From assembly GCF_900115005.1 (NCBI RefSeq), contig NZ_FOUY01000025.1, forward strand, positions 42,424 to 106,423: a stretch of 64,000 bases of DNA, written 5' to 3'. The notes under the pieces were generated by a model that saw nothing but the letters and a program-made list of their open reading frames with translations, was not told the origin of the DNA and made no database searches. Position 1 is the stretch's first letter. Every line of letters begins with the position of its first letter. Below are positions 15,457 through 23,634 of the stretch, one piece after another. A program made the translations under genes and the position numbers. The stretch comes from Pseudonocardia ammonioxydans (GTDB lineage: Bacteria; Actinomycetota; Actinomycetes; Mycobacteriales; Pseudonocardiaceae).

Positions 15457-16826
15457 GCCGCCCCGCCCCGCATCCGGTCACCGCACCCGTCCGCCGGGAC
15501 GACCCGCCCGCCGACGCCTGGCTGGCGCACCGCCGTGCGCGCCTGATCTGGGGGTCGCTGCTGGTCGCGGTCCTGGTCGGCCCGTCGGTGATCTGGATGC
15601 TGCGTACCGGCCCGCTGCCGCTGCTGCACCAGATGTCGGTGCTGACCGGTCTGCTGGCGCTGTCCGCGATGGTGATCGTCGCCGTGCTCCCGTCCCGGGT
15701 GCGCGGGCTGTCCGGCGCACTCGGGCTGGAGACCCTGCTGGGCCTGCACCGCAGGCTCGGCATCCTCGCCGGGGCCCTGGTGGCGCTGCACCTGGCCTGC
15801 GTGGTCGCCGACCAGCCGGAGCGGGTGGGACTGCTCGTCCCGATGGCCGCCCCGGCCCGCGGTCAGGCGGCCACCGCCGCCACCGTCGCGATCGGCGTCC
15901 TGCTCCTGCTCGCGGTGCGCGGGGTGCGCTCCGGCACCCACGAGGTGTGGCGCTGGGTGCACCTGAGCCTGGCCGCGCTGGTGGTCGGGGCGTCGGCGCT
16001 GCACGTGTTCTGGCTGAACAACCTGGTCACCGACGCCGTCATGGGGCCGGTGCTGTCCGGGCTCGGGCTGGTGCTGATCGCGGTGCTCGTACTGCGCTGG
16101 GGCGCCCGCGCCGCGGCCGGCGAGTTCCGGGTGCACGTCGTGCGCCCGGAGAGCCCGACCGTGTCCACACTGGTGCTGACCCGGCCGGCCCGGCACGCCG
16201 GCCCGTGGTTCCGGCCCGGCCAGTTCGCCTGGCTGCGGCTGGAGCGGATGTCGGTGGAGGAACACCCGTTCACCATCGCCTCGTCCGCCGTCGACGGTGG
16301 CCGGGTCGAGTTCACCGTCCGGCACACCGGCGACTTCGCCTCCCGGCTGCGTGAGCTCGACCGCGGCACCCCGGTGTGGGTGGACGGCCCGTACGGCTCG
16401 TTCACCCCGGACGCGGTGCCCTCGACCGGGCTCGTGCTGATCGCCGGCGGGGTCGGCATCACGCCGATGATGAGCATGCTCCGCACCGCGGCCGACCGTG
16501 GCGACCGGCGGCCGTACCGGCTCGTCGTGCACGCCCGCGACCGCGCGGACCTGCTGTTCCGGGCCGAGCTGGCGCACCTGCGCACCTGCCTGGACCTGCA
16601 GGTCACCGAGGTCCTGCGCCGACCGGCCCCGAACTGGGGCGGTGCCACCGGGCCGATCGACACCGCGTTGCTCGCCGCCGTCCTGACCGACCTGGACCAG
16701 CCGCACCTGCGGCTCGACTACTTCATCTGCGGACGCCCGCAGCTGGTGACCGACGTCCTCGACACCCTCGGCGCGCTCGGCGTCCCGGACGACCGGGTCC
16801 ACACCGAGCAGTTCGCCCAGGTCTGA
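15453..16826 (+). CDS. Ferric reductase-like transmembrane flavoprotein (FRE/NOX family)
   Basis: This 457-residue protein has six hydrophobic segments in its first ~220 residues, with His residues placed inside them (LGLHRR, ALHLACVV, RWVHLSLA, ALHVFWL) that could bind b-type hemes. A cytoplasmic ferredoxin-NADP reductase-like module follows: an FAD motif EEHPFTIASS and an NAD(P)-binding AGGVGITPMMSM. This is the layout of ferric reductases and NADPH oxidases, moving electrons from NAD(P)H across the membrane. It opens an operon containing a b561-like protein and a Rieske lipoprotein, which could be its electron partners. The GTG start overlaps the stop of a small upstream ORF. Confidence 0.85.
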   Translation: MSRPAPHPVTAPVRRDDPPADAWLAHRRARLIWGSLLVAVLVGPSVIWMLRTGPLPLLHQMSVLTGLLALSAMVIVAVLPSRVRGLSGALGLETLLGLHRRLGILAGALVALHLACVVADQPERVGLLVPMAAPARGQAATAATVAIGVLLLLAVRGVRSGTHEVWRWVHLSLAALVVGASALHVFWLNNLVTDAVMGPVLSGLGLVLIAVLVLRWGARAAAGEFRVHVVRPESPTVSTLVLTRPARHAGPWFRPGQFAWLRLERMSVEEHPFTIASSAVDGGRVEFTVRHTGDFASRLRELDRGTPVWVDGPYGSFTPDAVPSTGLVLIAGGVGITPMMSMLRTAADRGDRRPYRLVVHARDRADLLFRAELAHLRTCLDLQVTEVLRRPAPNWGGATGPIDTALLAAVLTDLDQPHLRLDYFICGRPQLVTDVLDTLGALGVPDDRVHTEQFAQV

Positions 16827-16851
16827 CCCCCGTTCCACAAGGAGAGACACC

Positions 16852-18006
16852 ATGTCCCGCCGGATCCCCGGCCCGCTGCGCTGGTCGATCCTGGCCGCGA
16901 TCGCCGCGGTCCTGGCCGTCGCGCTGGCCCAGTCCTGGGCGACCGTGCCCACCGCGGTCGCCCAGGGGTGGACCCAGACCCGGTGGGGTCCGCTCGGCCC
17001 CGCCGACCGCGACCTGCTGGAGAAGGTCCGCCTCGCCGGTCTGTGGGAGGCCCCCACCGGGGAGCAGGGCGAGCAGCAGGCCAGCTCCCCGGCCGTGCGC
17101 GAGATCGCCGGCAAGATCGGGGCCGAGCACCACGACCTCGACGAGCTCGTCCGCACCACCTCCGAGCAGCTCGGCGTCCCGCTGCCCAGCCGGCCCAGCG
17201 ACCAGCAGATCGGCTGGATGAACGACCTGACCGCGCGGACGGGCACCGACTACGACCGGCAGTTCGTGCACATCCTGCGGTCGGCGCACGGCTCGGTGCT
17301 GCCGGTGATCACCGACGTGCGGGTGGGCACCCGCAACGACCTGATGCGCCGGTTCGCCACCGAGGCCGACACTTACGTGACCCGGCACATCGGTTACCTG
17401 GAGTCCACCGGGCTGGTGGACTACGCCGCGCTGCCCGCACCGCCCGATCCGGCGCCGCTGCGCAGCACGTCCGATGTCGTCGTCCCGGCGCTCGTCGTCG
17501 GGGTGGCGCTGCTCGCCGCGGGCGGGCTGCTGATGACGCTCTACCGGCGCGGCCGCCCCGGGGGCGGCAGCGCGATCCTCCCGAAGCTGCTGCCCGCCAC
17601 CGGACTGATCCCGCGTCCGCGACGGCCGCGTGACGACGACGCCGGTGCCGCCGCCCGGCCGGTCCTGCCGGTCGGCCCGCCCGACCCGTGGGACGAGCTC
17701 ACGCGCGTCCCGCCGACCCGGCCGGGACCGGACGACGACGTCCTCGGCACGGCCCGCGACCGGCCCCTCGGGGCCGCCGCCACGCCCTCCGACCCCGCTC
17801 CGCCCGTCGACCCCGCACCGCCTCTGGACACAGCCCCGCCCTGGGATCCCGCCCCGCTGTTCGGGGCCACGCCCACCGACCACCTGTCCGAACCCGATCC
17901 CGATCCGCACGGGACGGCGGAGCCCGCACCCGGGCGCCGCCGGCACCCGTCCCCACCCAGCGGCGCGCGCCACGCGCGGACCGCGCCGAGGAGTCGTCAC
18001 CGATGA
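16852..18006 (+). CDS. DUF4142 membrane-anchored protein
   Basis: This 384-residue protein starts with a hydrophobic export segment (residues ~10-38), followed by a helical DUF4142 domain (~50-190; GPADRDLLEKVRLAGLWE, then AVREIAGKIGAEHHDLDELV). The DUF4142 fold is ferritin-like. A second membrane segment (VVVPALVVGVALLAAGGLLM) is followed by a Pro/Asp-rich tail of ~150 residues with repeated DPAPP units. The expected topology is an external helical domain and a cytoplasmic disordered tail. It starts 25 bp after the flavoreductase, behind AAGGAG, and overlaps the next gene by ATGA. Function is unknown. Confidence 0.78.
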   Translation: MSRRIPGPLRWSILAAIAAVLAVALAQSWATVPTAVAQGWTQTRWGPLGPADRDLLEKVRLAGLWEAPTGEQGEQQASSPAVREIAGKIGAEHHDLDELVRTTSEQLGVPLPSRPSDQQIGWMNDLTARTGTDYDRQFVHILRSAHGSVLPVITDVRVGTRNDLMRRFATEADTYVTRHIGYLESTGLVDYAALPAPPDPAPLRSTSDVVVPALVVGVALLAAGGLLMTLYRRGRPGGGSAILPKLLPATGLIPRPRRPRDDDAGAAARPVLPVGPPDPWDELTRVPPTRPGPDDDVLGTARDRPLGAAATPSDPAPPVDPAPPLDTAPPWDPAPLFGATPTDHLSEPDPDPHGTAEPAPGRRRHPSPPSGARHARTAPRSRHR

Positions 18007-19007
18007 GAGCCAGAACAGCCAGCCGCCGCCGGATGATCGCGGCCGCCACCTTCGCCGCCTGCCTGCTCGTGGCGGGCCCGGCGGCCTACGCCGCCGGCGC
18101 GGTGACGGCGGACCGGGAGAACCCGGGTACCGAGAACGTCGCGGAGTCCGGCAGCGGGTCCGGGGTCACCGGGTCCGGGTCGAGCGGTGGTCACAACCAC
18201 TCGGGGTCGGCGTCGTCGGGCCAGGAGGAGGACTCGGGCTCGGCGGGCTCCGGCTCCGCCGCGGAGGACTCCGACCGGGCGGCCCCCGGGCAGGAGGACC
18301 CGGCGCAGTCCGCTGCGGAGCAGGAGGACCCGGGACAGGAGGACCCGGCGCAGGAGGGAGCCGAGCAGGACGCTGCTGCTCCGGACGACGACAACCAGGC
18401 CGGTGACGGCAACGACGACAACGCCGGCGCCAACGACGGCCCCGACCAGGCCGCCGCCGAGCCCCTGGACATCCTGGCCTCCGACTGCACTGGCAGCGAC
18501 CTCGTCGCGCACGACGGCTTCCAGAAGGCCCCGCGCTGCGTGTCGACGTCGTTCGGTGAGGTCGCCGCGGCCGACAAGAGCCCGTCCCTGCTGATCACCG
18601 ATGCCCCGGACCGGGTCGCCCCCGGTGAGGCGTTCTCGATCACCGTCAGCACCCGGAACCTGGTCCGCGACCGGTTCCTCCCCGCGGCCCAGGGTGGCTA
18701 CTACGTCGAGTCGTCGCTGCTGAACGAGGAAGGTCTGCAGCGCGGGCACTTCCACACCGCGTGCCGGATGCTCCCGAACTCCGACGAGGCCCCGGACGCC
18801 GCTCCGGAGCCGCTGTTCTTCGAGGGCACCGAGGACGGTGGCGGGGGCAGTGCCCCGGACAGCGTCACGGTCGAGGTGCCCGGCGTCGAGCAGGCGGGCG
18901 AGCTCCAGTGCTCGTCGTGGGCCGGGGACGGCTCGCACCGCACGCCGATGATGCAGCGGGCGAACCAGACACCCGCGTTCGACTCCGTCCGGGTCGAGGT
19001 GGGCTGA
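18003..19007 (+). CDS. Secreted acidic low-complexity protein, unknown function
   Basis: This 334-residue protein has a signal peptide (RRR start, hydrophobic core to ~residue 31, AYA-A cleavage). A ~125-residue Gly/Ser then Asp/Glu/Gln-rich segment follows, with repeated QEDP units. The folded C-terminal part (~150-334) has four Cys and a HFHTAC motif in a beta-rich-looking region, resembling a small Ig-like or copper/iron-binding fold, though no family is recognised. The Cys pairs may form disulfides outside the cell. It lies between the DUF4142 protein and another exported protein in the redox operon. Confidence 0.7.
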   Translation: MRARTASRRRMIAAATFAACLLVAGPAAYAAGAVTADRENPGTENVAESGSGSGVTGSGSSGGHNHSGSASSGQEEDSGSAGSGSAAEDSDRAAPGQEDPAQSAAEQEDPGQEDPAQEGAEQDAAAPDDDNQAGDGNDDNAGANDGPDQAAAEPLDILASDCTGSDLVAHDGFQKAPRCVSTSFGEVAAADKSPSLLITDAPDRVAPGEAFSITVSTRNLVRDRFLPAAQGGYYVESSLLNEEGLQRGHFHTACRMLPNSDEAPDAAPEPLFFEGTEDGGGGSAPDSVTVEVPGVEQAGELQCSSWAGDGSHRTPMMQRANQTPAFDSVRVEVG

Positions 19008-19008
19008 C

Positions 19009-19545
19009 GTGCCCAGCGCCGCCGGACCCGCGCTGACCCTGGCCGCCGTCGGCGCGGTGGCGGTCGGGGTGGCGACGGCCAACGTCGTCCTCACCGCCGA
19101 CCCGGCACCACCCGCCGTCGAGCAGGCGACCGGTGCCCTCGCACTCGGGTCGCCGCTGCCCGCGCCCGCCGCCCCACCCGCGCCGGATGCTCCGCAGGGC
19201 TCCGCCGGCTACACCGGCTGGTCGGCGGACCGGGCGGTGAGCGTCGACATCCGGGTCGAGAACGGCTCGGCGAAGGCCTACGTGTGCGATGGCGCGGCCG
19301 TCGAGTCGTGGACGACGGGGCCGGTCGCGCAGGACGGTCCGACGGTGCTCACCGCCGGGGACGGCAGCCGGGTCGAGTACACCGTGCGGGACGGCGCCGC
19401 GTCCGGCACCGCATCGGTGGGCGGGACGACGTGGGAGTTCACGGCTCCGCGCGCACCCGCCGCTGCGGAACCAGCCGCGCCGCCCGCCGGCAACACCGGG
19501 TCCGTCGGCGACGCCGGATCGGGCGGCTACGGAGGTGGCTACTGA
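19009..19545 (+). CDS. Exported or anchored small domain protein, unknown function
   Basis: This 178-residue protein begins with a hydrophobic segment (AAGPALTLAAVGAVAVGVATANVV) that acts as a signal or anchor, then a Pro/Ala linker. A ~75-residue domain follows (YTGWSADRAVSVDIRVENG through GGTTWEFTAP) that resembles the short beta-rich repeat found in other actinobacterial exported proteins. The C-terminus is Pro/Ala then Gly/Tyr rich. GTG 19009 is one base after the previous stop, and its own stop overlaps the next start (TGATG). The role is unknown; context ties it to the redox operon. Confidence 0.65.
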   Translation: MPSAAGPALTLAAVGAVAVGVATANVVLTADPAPPAVEQATGALALGSPLPAPAAPPAPDAPQGSAGYTGWSADRAVSVDIRVENGSAKAYVCDGAAVESWTTGPVAQDGPTVLTAGDGSRVEYTVRDGAASGTASVGGTTWEFTAPRAPAAAEPAAPPAGNTGSVGDAGSGGYGGGY

Positions 19546-21455
19546 TGAGCCCGCGCGCGCGGCACGCCGACCGCGACACCACCGACCCGGTCGGTTTCCC
19601 ACCGGTCGCGGACGCCGCCGTCCCGCACCCCCGCCGCCCCGACCACAGCGGCGGATGGGTCGGACGCCCGGCTGCGGCCACGCCGCCCGGCCGGGCCACC
19701 CGCTCCGGCCCGAGTGACCGTCCCGACCGGGCCGATCTCTCCGGGTGGGCCGGCCGGTCCGACTGGCCGGGCCCCGACGACGGATACCCGCCGGACGAGC
19801 GCACCTGGCTCGAGCCCGACCCCGCTGCGCCGGGACGGAACCGCGCGGGACACAGCGTCCGACGGTTCCCACCCGGCGACCGGCGGGCCGCCCCGCCCGA
19901 CGACGGCTGGGACGCACCCGCACCCGAGGCCGCCGGGCGCTGGACGAGCATCGCCGCCCGGCGGCGCGCCATCGCCGCGCGCAACCGGCGCGTGCCGCCC
20001 GGCCCCGCGGCTCCGCCCGGACCTGCAGCTCCCCGCATCCCGGAGGCCGAGCTGTGGGACCCGTACGGGCCGGACGGCACCGGTCCCGAGCCCCGCGTTC
20101 CGCGGAACGCCGTGCGCCCGGGCGAGCCGGGCCCGCCGCAGGCCGGTCGCGTTCCGCGGAACGCGCCGGGCCCCGCCGGGGACCGGGACGAGCTGTGGGA
20201 CGGACGCCGTCCGCCAGCCGTTCCGCCCGTCGGCGACATGCCCGCGCCACGTGACGGTCGCGTTCCGCGGAACGCTCCTGCTCCCGACGACGCAGGCGAT
20301 CCGTGGGACGACCGTGTTCCGCGGAACGCGGCGTCGGCACCCGGCGACACCGACGAGCCGTGGGGCGACCGCGTTCCGCGGAACGCGTCAGGATCCGGTC
20401 TCGGGGACCGCCCGCGGGGTGAGCGTCGTCCGCACGGGTTTCCGGCGCCCGGGGACGGCCCCGAACCGCACGACGACCGCGTTCCGCGGAACGCGGTCGG
20501 TGGGACGGCCGAGCCGTGGGACGCGCCTGCCCCGTGGAACGACCCGAGCCCGGGCGAGGCGGACGCTCCGTGGGAGGGCCGCGTTCCGCGGAACGCTCCC
20601 GGCCTCGATGAGGCGGCCGAGGTGTCGCCCGGCAGCGTTCCGCGGAACCTCGGCGGCACCGTCGGCTCCGGCGACTCCGGTGACCCAATGGCCCCGACGG
20701 CCACCGCGGAACCGTGGGAGCGGCCCGGGCCGCGGGGGCCGGCCGACCCCTGGGACCCGGCCCCGCTGCTCGACCGCGCGGGCCGGGGTCCGCGCGCGGC
20801 GCCCGGCCGGGCCGACGCGCGGACGTGGACCGGCGAGCACGAGGCCGTCACACCTGCTCCGCAGGACCACGACCCGGACGCCGACCTCGCACACGGTCCC
20901 GGCGGCGCCGTGCCACCGGACGGGCCGCACGGCGGTCTCCCGTTGCGGTCGGTGCTGATCCCGGTCGTCGTCGGCTCCCTGGTCGCTGTCGCACTGGGCG
21001 TCCTGGCCCGGCAGCACGAGGGCACGGGCGTCGCGGTGAACCTCGCCGGTTTCTCCAGCGGAGGCGCCGTGAAGGCCTGGCTCGGGTCGTTCGCCCTGCT
21101 GCTCGCGATCGTCCAGGGCGTCACCGGGCGGATGCTGCACCGTGGCAGCGCCGACCCGATGACACCCGTCGTGCACCGCTGGTCCGGGCGGGCCGCCGTG
21201 CTGGTGACCGTCCCGGTCGCGGTGCAGTGCCTGTACGCCTTCGGCTGGTCCGGTGCGACGACGTCGGCCCTGCTGCACTCCGCGCTGGGCTGCGTGTTCT
21301 ACGGCGCGTTCGTCACGAAGATGCTGCTCCTGCGTCGACCCGGCGTGCCGGGCTGGGCGCTCGCCGTCGCCGGCGGGCTGCTGCTCGCGATCCTCGCGGG
21401 CGTCTGGCTGACCTCGGCGCTGTGGTTCTTCACCGGCAACGGCCTGACGTTCTGA
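19545..21455 (+). CDS. b561-like membrane protein (DUF6529-type) with long repeat-rich N-terminus
   Basis: This 636-residue protein is two parts. Residues 1-~460 are Pro/Arg/Asp/Gly-rich and contain eight VPRN motifs (mostly RVPRNA) in ~18-19-residue periods with PWDD-like spacers. Residues ~465-636 hold about five membrane helices with His residues (VVHRWSGR, LLHSALGC), resembling cytochrome b561-type heme-binding bundles of the DUF6529 kind. It is followed 26 bp later by a Rieske protein, so heme-based electron transfer is a reasonable inference. The N-terminal repeats are encoded by a perfect DNA palindrome, described separately. Confidence 0.72.
   Translation: MSPRARHADRDTTDPVGFPPVADAAVPHPRRPDHSGGWVGRPAAATPPGRATRSGPSDRPDRADLSGWAGRSDWPGPDDGYPPDERTWLEPDPAAPGRNRAGHSVRRFPPGDRRAAPPDDGWDAPAPEAAGRWTSIAARRRAIAARNRRVPPGPAAPPGPAAPRIPEAELWDPYGPDGTGPEPRVPRNAVRPGEPGPPQAGRVPRNAPGPAGDRDELWDGRRPPAVPPVGDMPAPRDGRVPRNAPAPDDAGDPWDDRVPRNAASAPGDTDEPWGDRVPRNASGSGLGDRPRGERRPHGFPAPGDGPEPHDDRVPRNAVGGTAEPWDAPAPWNDPSPGEADAPWEGRVPRNAPGLDEAAEVSPGSVPRNLGGTVGSGDSGDPMAPTATAEPWERPGPRGPADPWDPAPLLDRAGRGPRAAPGRADARTWTGEHEAVTPAPQDHDPDADLAHGPGGAVPPDGPHGGLPLRSVLIPVVVGSLVAVALGVLARQHEGTGVAVNLAGFSSGGAVKAWLGSFALLLAIVQGVTGRMLHRGSADPMTPVVHRWSGRAAVLVTVPVAVQCLYAFGWSGATTSALLHSALGCVFYGAFVTKMLLLRRPGVPGWALAVAGGLLLAILAGVWLTSALWFFTGNGLTF
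20097..20648. repeat. Eight in-frame copies of palindrome GTTCCGCGGAAC
   Basis: Exact copies of the 12-bp palindrome GTTCCGCGGAAC lie at 20097, 20151, 20262, 20316, 20373, 20481, 20583 and 20637, several extended to GCGTTCCGCGGAACGC. Intervals are 54, 111, 54, 57, 108, 102 and 54 bp, close to multiples of ~54, and all keep the same reading frame (VPRN). The palindrome is conserved at the DNA level while the spacers vary, so selection may act on DNA as well as on protein. Confidence 0.9.
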
Positions 21456-21481
21456 CCCGTACCGACGATCCAGGAGACCCC

Positions 21482-21946
21482 ATGTCACCGCTCACCCGGC
21501 GCCGGTTGCTGACCGGCGCGGGCGCCGCCGCGGCCTGCTGTGCCGCGGGCTGTGCCACCTACGGAACGCCCCGGGGGACCGCGTCGGCCGCGGCCACCGG
21601 AACCGGCCCCGCGCCGTCGAGCGAGCCGGCGGTCCCCTCCGCGCAGCCACAGGCGGCCGCCCAGCGCCTGGCCGCGACGGCCGACATCCCGGTCGGCGGC
21701 GGCCGGGTGTTCTCCGGTGAGGGCGTCGTCGTCACCCAGCCGCAGCCGGGCACCTTCGTCGGGTTCGACGCCACCTGCCCGCACGCCGGCTGCCTGGTCG
21801 ACCAGGTGACCGACTCCGGCATCTCCTGCCCGTGCCACGGCAGTGTGTTCGGCACCGGCGACGGCGCCCCGCTGGACGGTCCGGCGCAGTCCGGGCTGGC
21901 CCAGCGACCGGTGCGGGTCGAGGGTGACCGCATCGTGCTGGCGTGA
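21482..21946 (+). CDS. Tat-exported Rieske [2Fe-2S] lipoprotein
   Basis: This 154-residue protein has a twin-arginine signal (LTRRRLLTGAG) ending in an AAGC lipobox, so it is probably attached to the outer face of the membrane at C24. The Rieske cluster motifs are present: C99-P-H101 with C104, and C116-P-C118-H119, giving two Cys and two His ligands plus a disulfide pair. A ~45-residue Ala/Pro linker separates the anchor from the cluster domain. It ends the operon with the b561-like and ferric-reductase-like proteins and could accept or pass electrons outside the membrane. Confidence 0.9.
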   Translation: MSPLTRRRLLTGAGAAAACCAAGCATYGTPRGTASAAATGTGPAPSSEPAVPSAQPQAAAQRLAATADIPVGGGRVFSGEGVVVTQPQPGTFVGFDATCPHAGCLVDQVTDSGISCPCHGSVFGTGDGAPLDGPAQSGLAQRPVRVEGDRIVLA

Positions 21947-22220
21947 GCCCTGAGAGCCGCACCGGCGTTCGGGCGCAGCCGCTGCGCCGAATGGCCGAAC
22001 GCCATCCCGTTCACCGTCCGGACGGTGACGCCCGGCGGTCCGATGTCTCAGACCTGATCACCCCGGCCCTGCGCCTCGTAGCGTGCAGGGGCGCCGCAGT
22101 GCGGCACGCTCCCCGACTTCCGGCCCGCGTGCGGCGACGTCACCGTCGGCCGGCGATGCTCCCCGTCGCCGGACACGACCCGAGGCGACGTCGCCGACCC
22201 GACCGTGGCGCCGGAGGACC
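21947..22220. other. Intergenic stretch after the Rieske gene
   Basis: About 270 bp without a supported gene. The sequence is GC-rich with short dyads; the only strong structure is the perfect hairpin that follows at 22221-22254. Confidence 0.4.
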
Positions 22221-22254
22221 TGCCGTGCCCGGGACCTCGACCCCGGGCACGGCA
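22221..22254. terminator. Perfect inverted repeat before the 55-residue ORF
   Basis: TGCCGTGCCCGGG and CCCGGGCACGGCA form a 13-bp perfect stem with an 8-nt loop. It may end the redox operon, but it also lies only 16 bp before the ribosome-binding site of the small ORF at 22281, so a regulatory hairpin in that leader is possible. Confidence 0.6.
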
Positions 22255-22280
22255 GGGCACGACCGACCCGGAGGTTCGAC

Positions 22281-22448
22281 ATGACCACCACCTCGGACAC
22301 GCACGCCCCCGACACGCGTCCCACCGACACCCGCCCCACGGGCGCCCGTACGGCCGGGACCGAGCACCACGCCGCGGTCCCGACACCGCGCCGTACCGGC
22401 GAGGGCGAGAGCTGGCTCGCGCGCCTGGGCTGGGAGGAGACCGACTGA
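22281..22448 (+). CDS. Small 55-residue protein, unknown
   Basis: The ATG at 22281 has an excellent GGAGG site six bases upstream. The N-terminal half is Thr/Asp/Pro-rich with DTRPT repeats; the end is GEGESWLARLGWEETD with two Trp residues, as if a short amphipathic helix binds a partner. No family is recognised. It stops seven bases before the end of the convergent coxE gene. The strong ribosome-binding site and the hairpin just before it argue that it is real. Confidence 0.55.
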   Translation: MTTTSDTHAPDTRPTDTRPTGARTAGTEHHAAVPTPRRTGEGESWLARLGWEETD

Positions 22449-22455
22449 CGGTCGG

Positions 22456-23634
22456 TCACCCCCGGTCGCCCGGTCGCGGTGTGGCCAGGGCGGCGAGGAG
22501 TCCGTCGAGCGCCGCCAGGCTGTGCGCACTGACGACGTCGTCGCAGTACGGCCGCGCGGCCGCCATCCCGCCGACGAGCGGCCGGTAACCGGACAGCCGG
22601 GTCCGCGGATTGCACCAGACCACGCGGTAGGCGAGTCGCGACAGGCGGGCCATCTGGCGGCCGAGCCGGTCCGGGCCGCCCGTCTCCCAGCCGTCCGAGA
22701 TGATCAGGACGACGGCACCGCGGGCTGCTCCGCGTGCTCCCGGACCGTCCAGGAACGCCGCCAGCGCATCGCCGATCCGGGTTCCGCCGGAGCGGTCCCG
22801 GACGGTCCGGGCCGCCCGGTCCAGGGCGGCGCCCGGCGTACCGTGGCCCAGCTCCGCGGTCAGCCGGGTGAGCCGGGTGGCGAACGCGAACACCTCCGCG
22901 CGGCTCCCGGCCCGGGCGCACCACAACAGCTGCAGCAGGGCCCGGGCCCACGGCTCCATCGACCCGGACACGTCGCACAGCACCGTCAACCGGCGCGGCC
23001 GCAGCCGGCGCGACCGCCGCAGCGTGCGGACCGGGTCGCCGCCGGTGCGACGGGCGGCCCGCAGCGTGGCGCGAAGGTCGATGTGGCGCCCGTGCCGGTG
23101 CGGCTGCACCCGCCTGCTCCGCCGCCGCGGCGTGACCAGGTGGAACGCCGACATCGCGGCGACGAGATCGCGCAGTTCGGCCTCGGAGAGCTCGTCGAAG
23201 GGCTGCTCCGAGAGCCGCTCGGCCGCGCTCGCGACCGCCGCGGACGGCACGTCGGTCCCGCCCTCGGCGGTGCCGGCGGCCGCGCGGGGCGCGCCGGAGC
23301 CGGGTGCCCGGACGGCAGAATGCTCCGGGCCCGCCCCCGGGGTGCCCGCCGCCTCCGGCTCCACGGGGGGTGCGTGGGTGTCGCCGCGGGACACCGCGGG
23401 GTCGACGAGTCCGCCGAACACCCCGTCGAGCACGCGGTCCAGGACGGCGAGATGCTCCGGGTCGGCGATCAGGGTGGCGCGGGCGCAGTACCGCAGCCGT
23501 GCCGTCGTCGCCGGGTCCACCGCGACCACGGCTGCCGCGAACCGCGCCGCCCGATCCGGCCCGACCGGCAACCCCGCCGCCCGGCAGGCCGCGGTGAGCC
23601 GCGCGACCAGCCGGGCCAGGTCGGGTTCAGTCAC
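22456..23634 (-). CDS. coxE: CoxE-like VWA domain protein
   Basis: This 392-residue protein has a helical N-terminal region, an Ala/Pro/Gly-rich linker, an Arg-rich patch, and a C-terminal von Willebrand factor A domain with the MIDAS motif DVSGSM plus the downstream IISDGWETGG. CoxE proteins act with the AAA+ protein CoxD in maturing the CO dehydrogenase active site. GTG 23634 overlaps the coxD end by eight bases; an upstream ATG at 23664 is inside coxD and less likely. It is the last gene of the cox operon. Confidence 0.88.
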   Translation of the reverse strand: MTEPDLARLVARLTAACRAAGLPVGPDRAARFAAAVVAVDPATTARLRYCARATLIADPEHLAVLDRVLDGVFGGLVDPAVSRGDTHAPPVEPEAAGTPGAGPEHSAVRAPGSGAPRAAAGTAEGGTDVPSAAVASAAERLSEQPFDELSEAELRDLVAAMSAFHLVTPRRRSRRVQPHRHGRHIDLRATLRAARRTGGDPVRTLRRSRRLRPRRLTVLCDVSGSMEPWARALLQLLWCARAGSRAEVFAFATRLTRLTAELGHGTPGAALDRAARTVRDRSGGTRIGDALAAFLDGPGARGAARGAVVLIISDGWETGGPDRLGRQMARLSRLAYRVVWCNPRTRLSGYRPLVGGMAAARPYCDDVVSAHSLAALDGLLAALATPRPGDRG

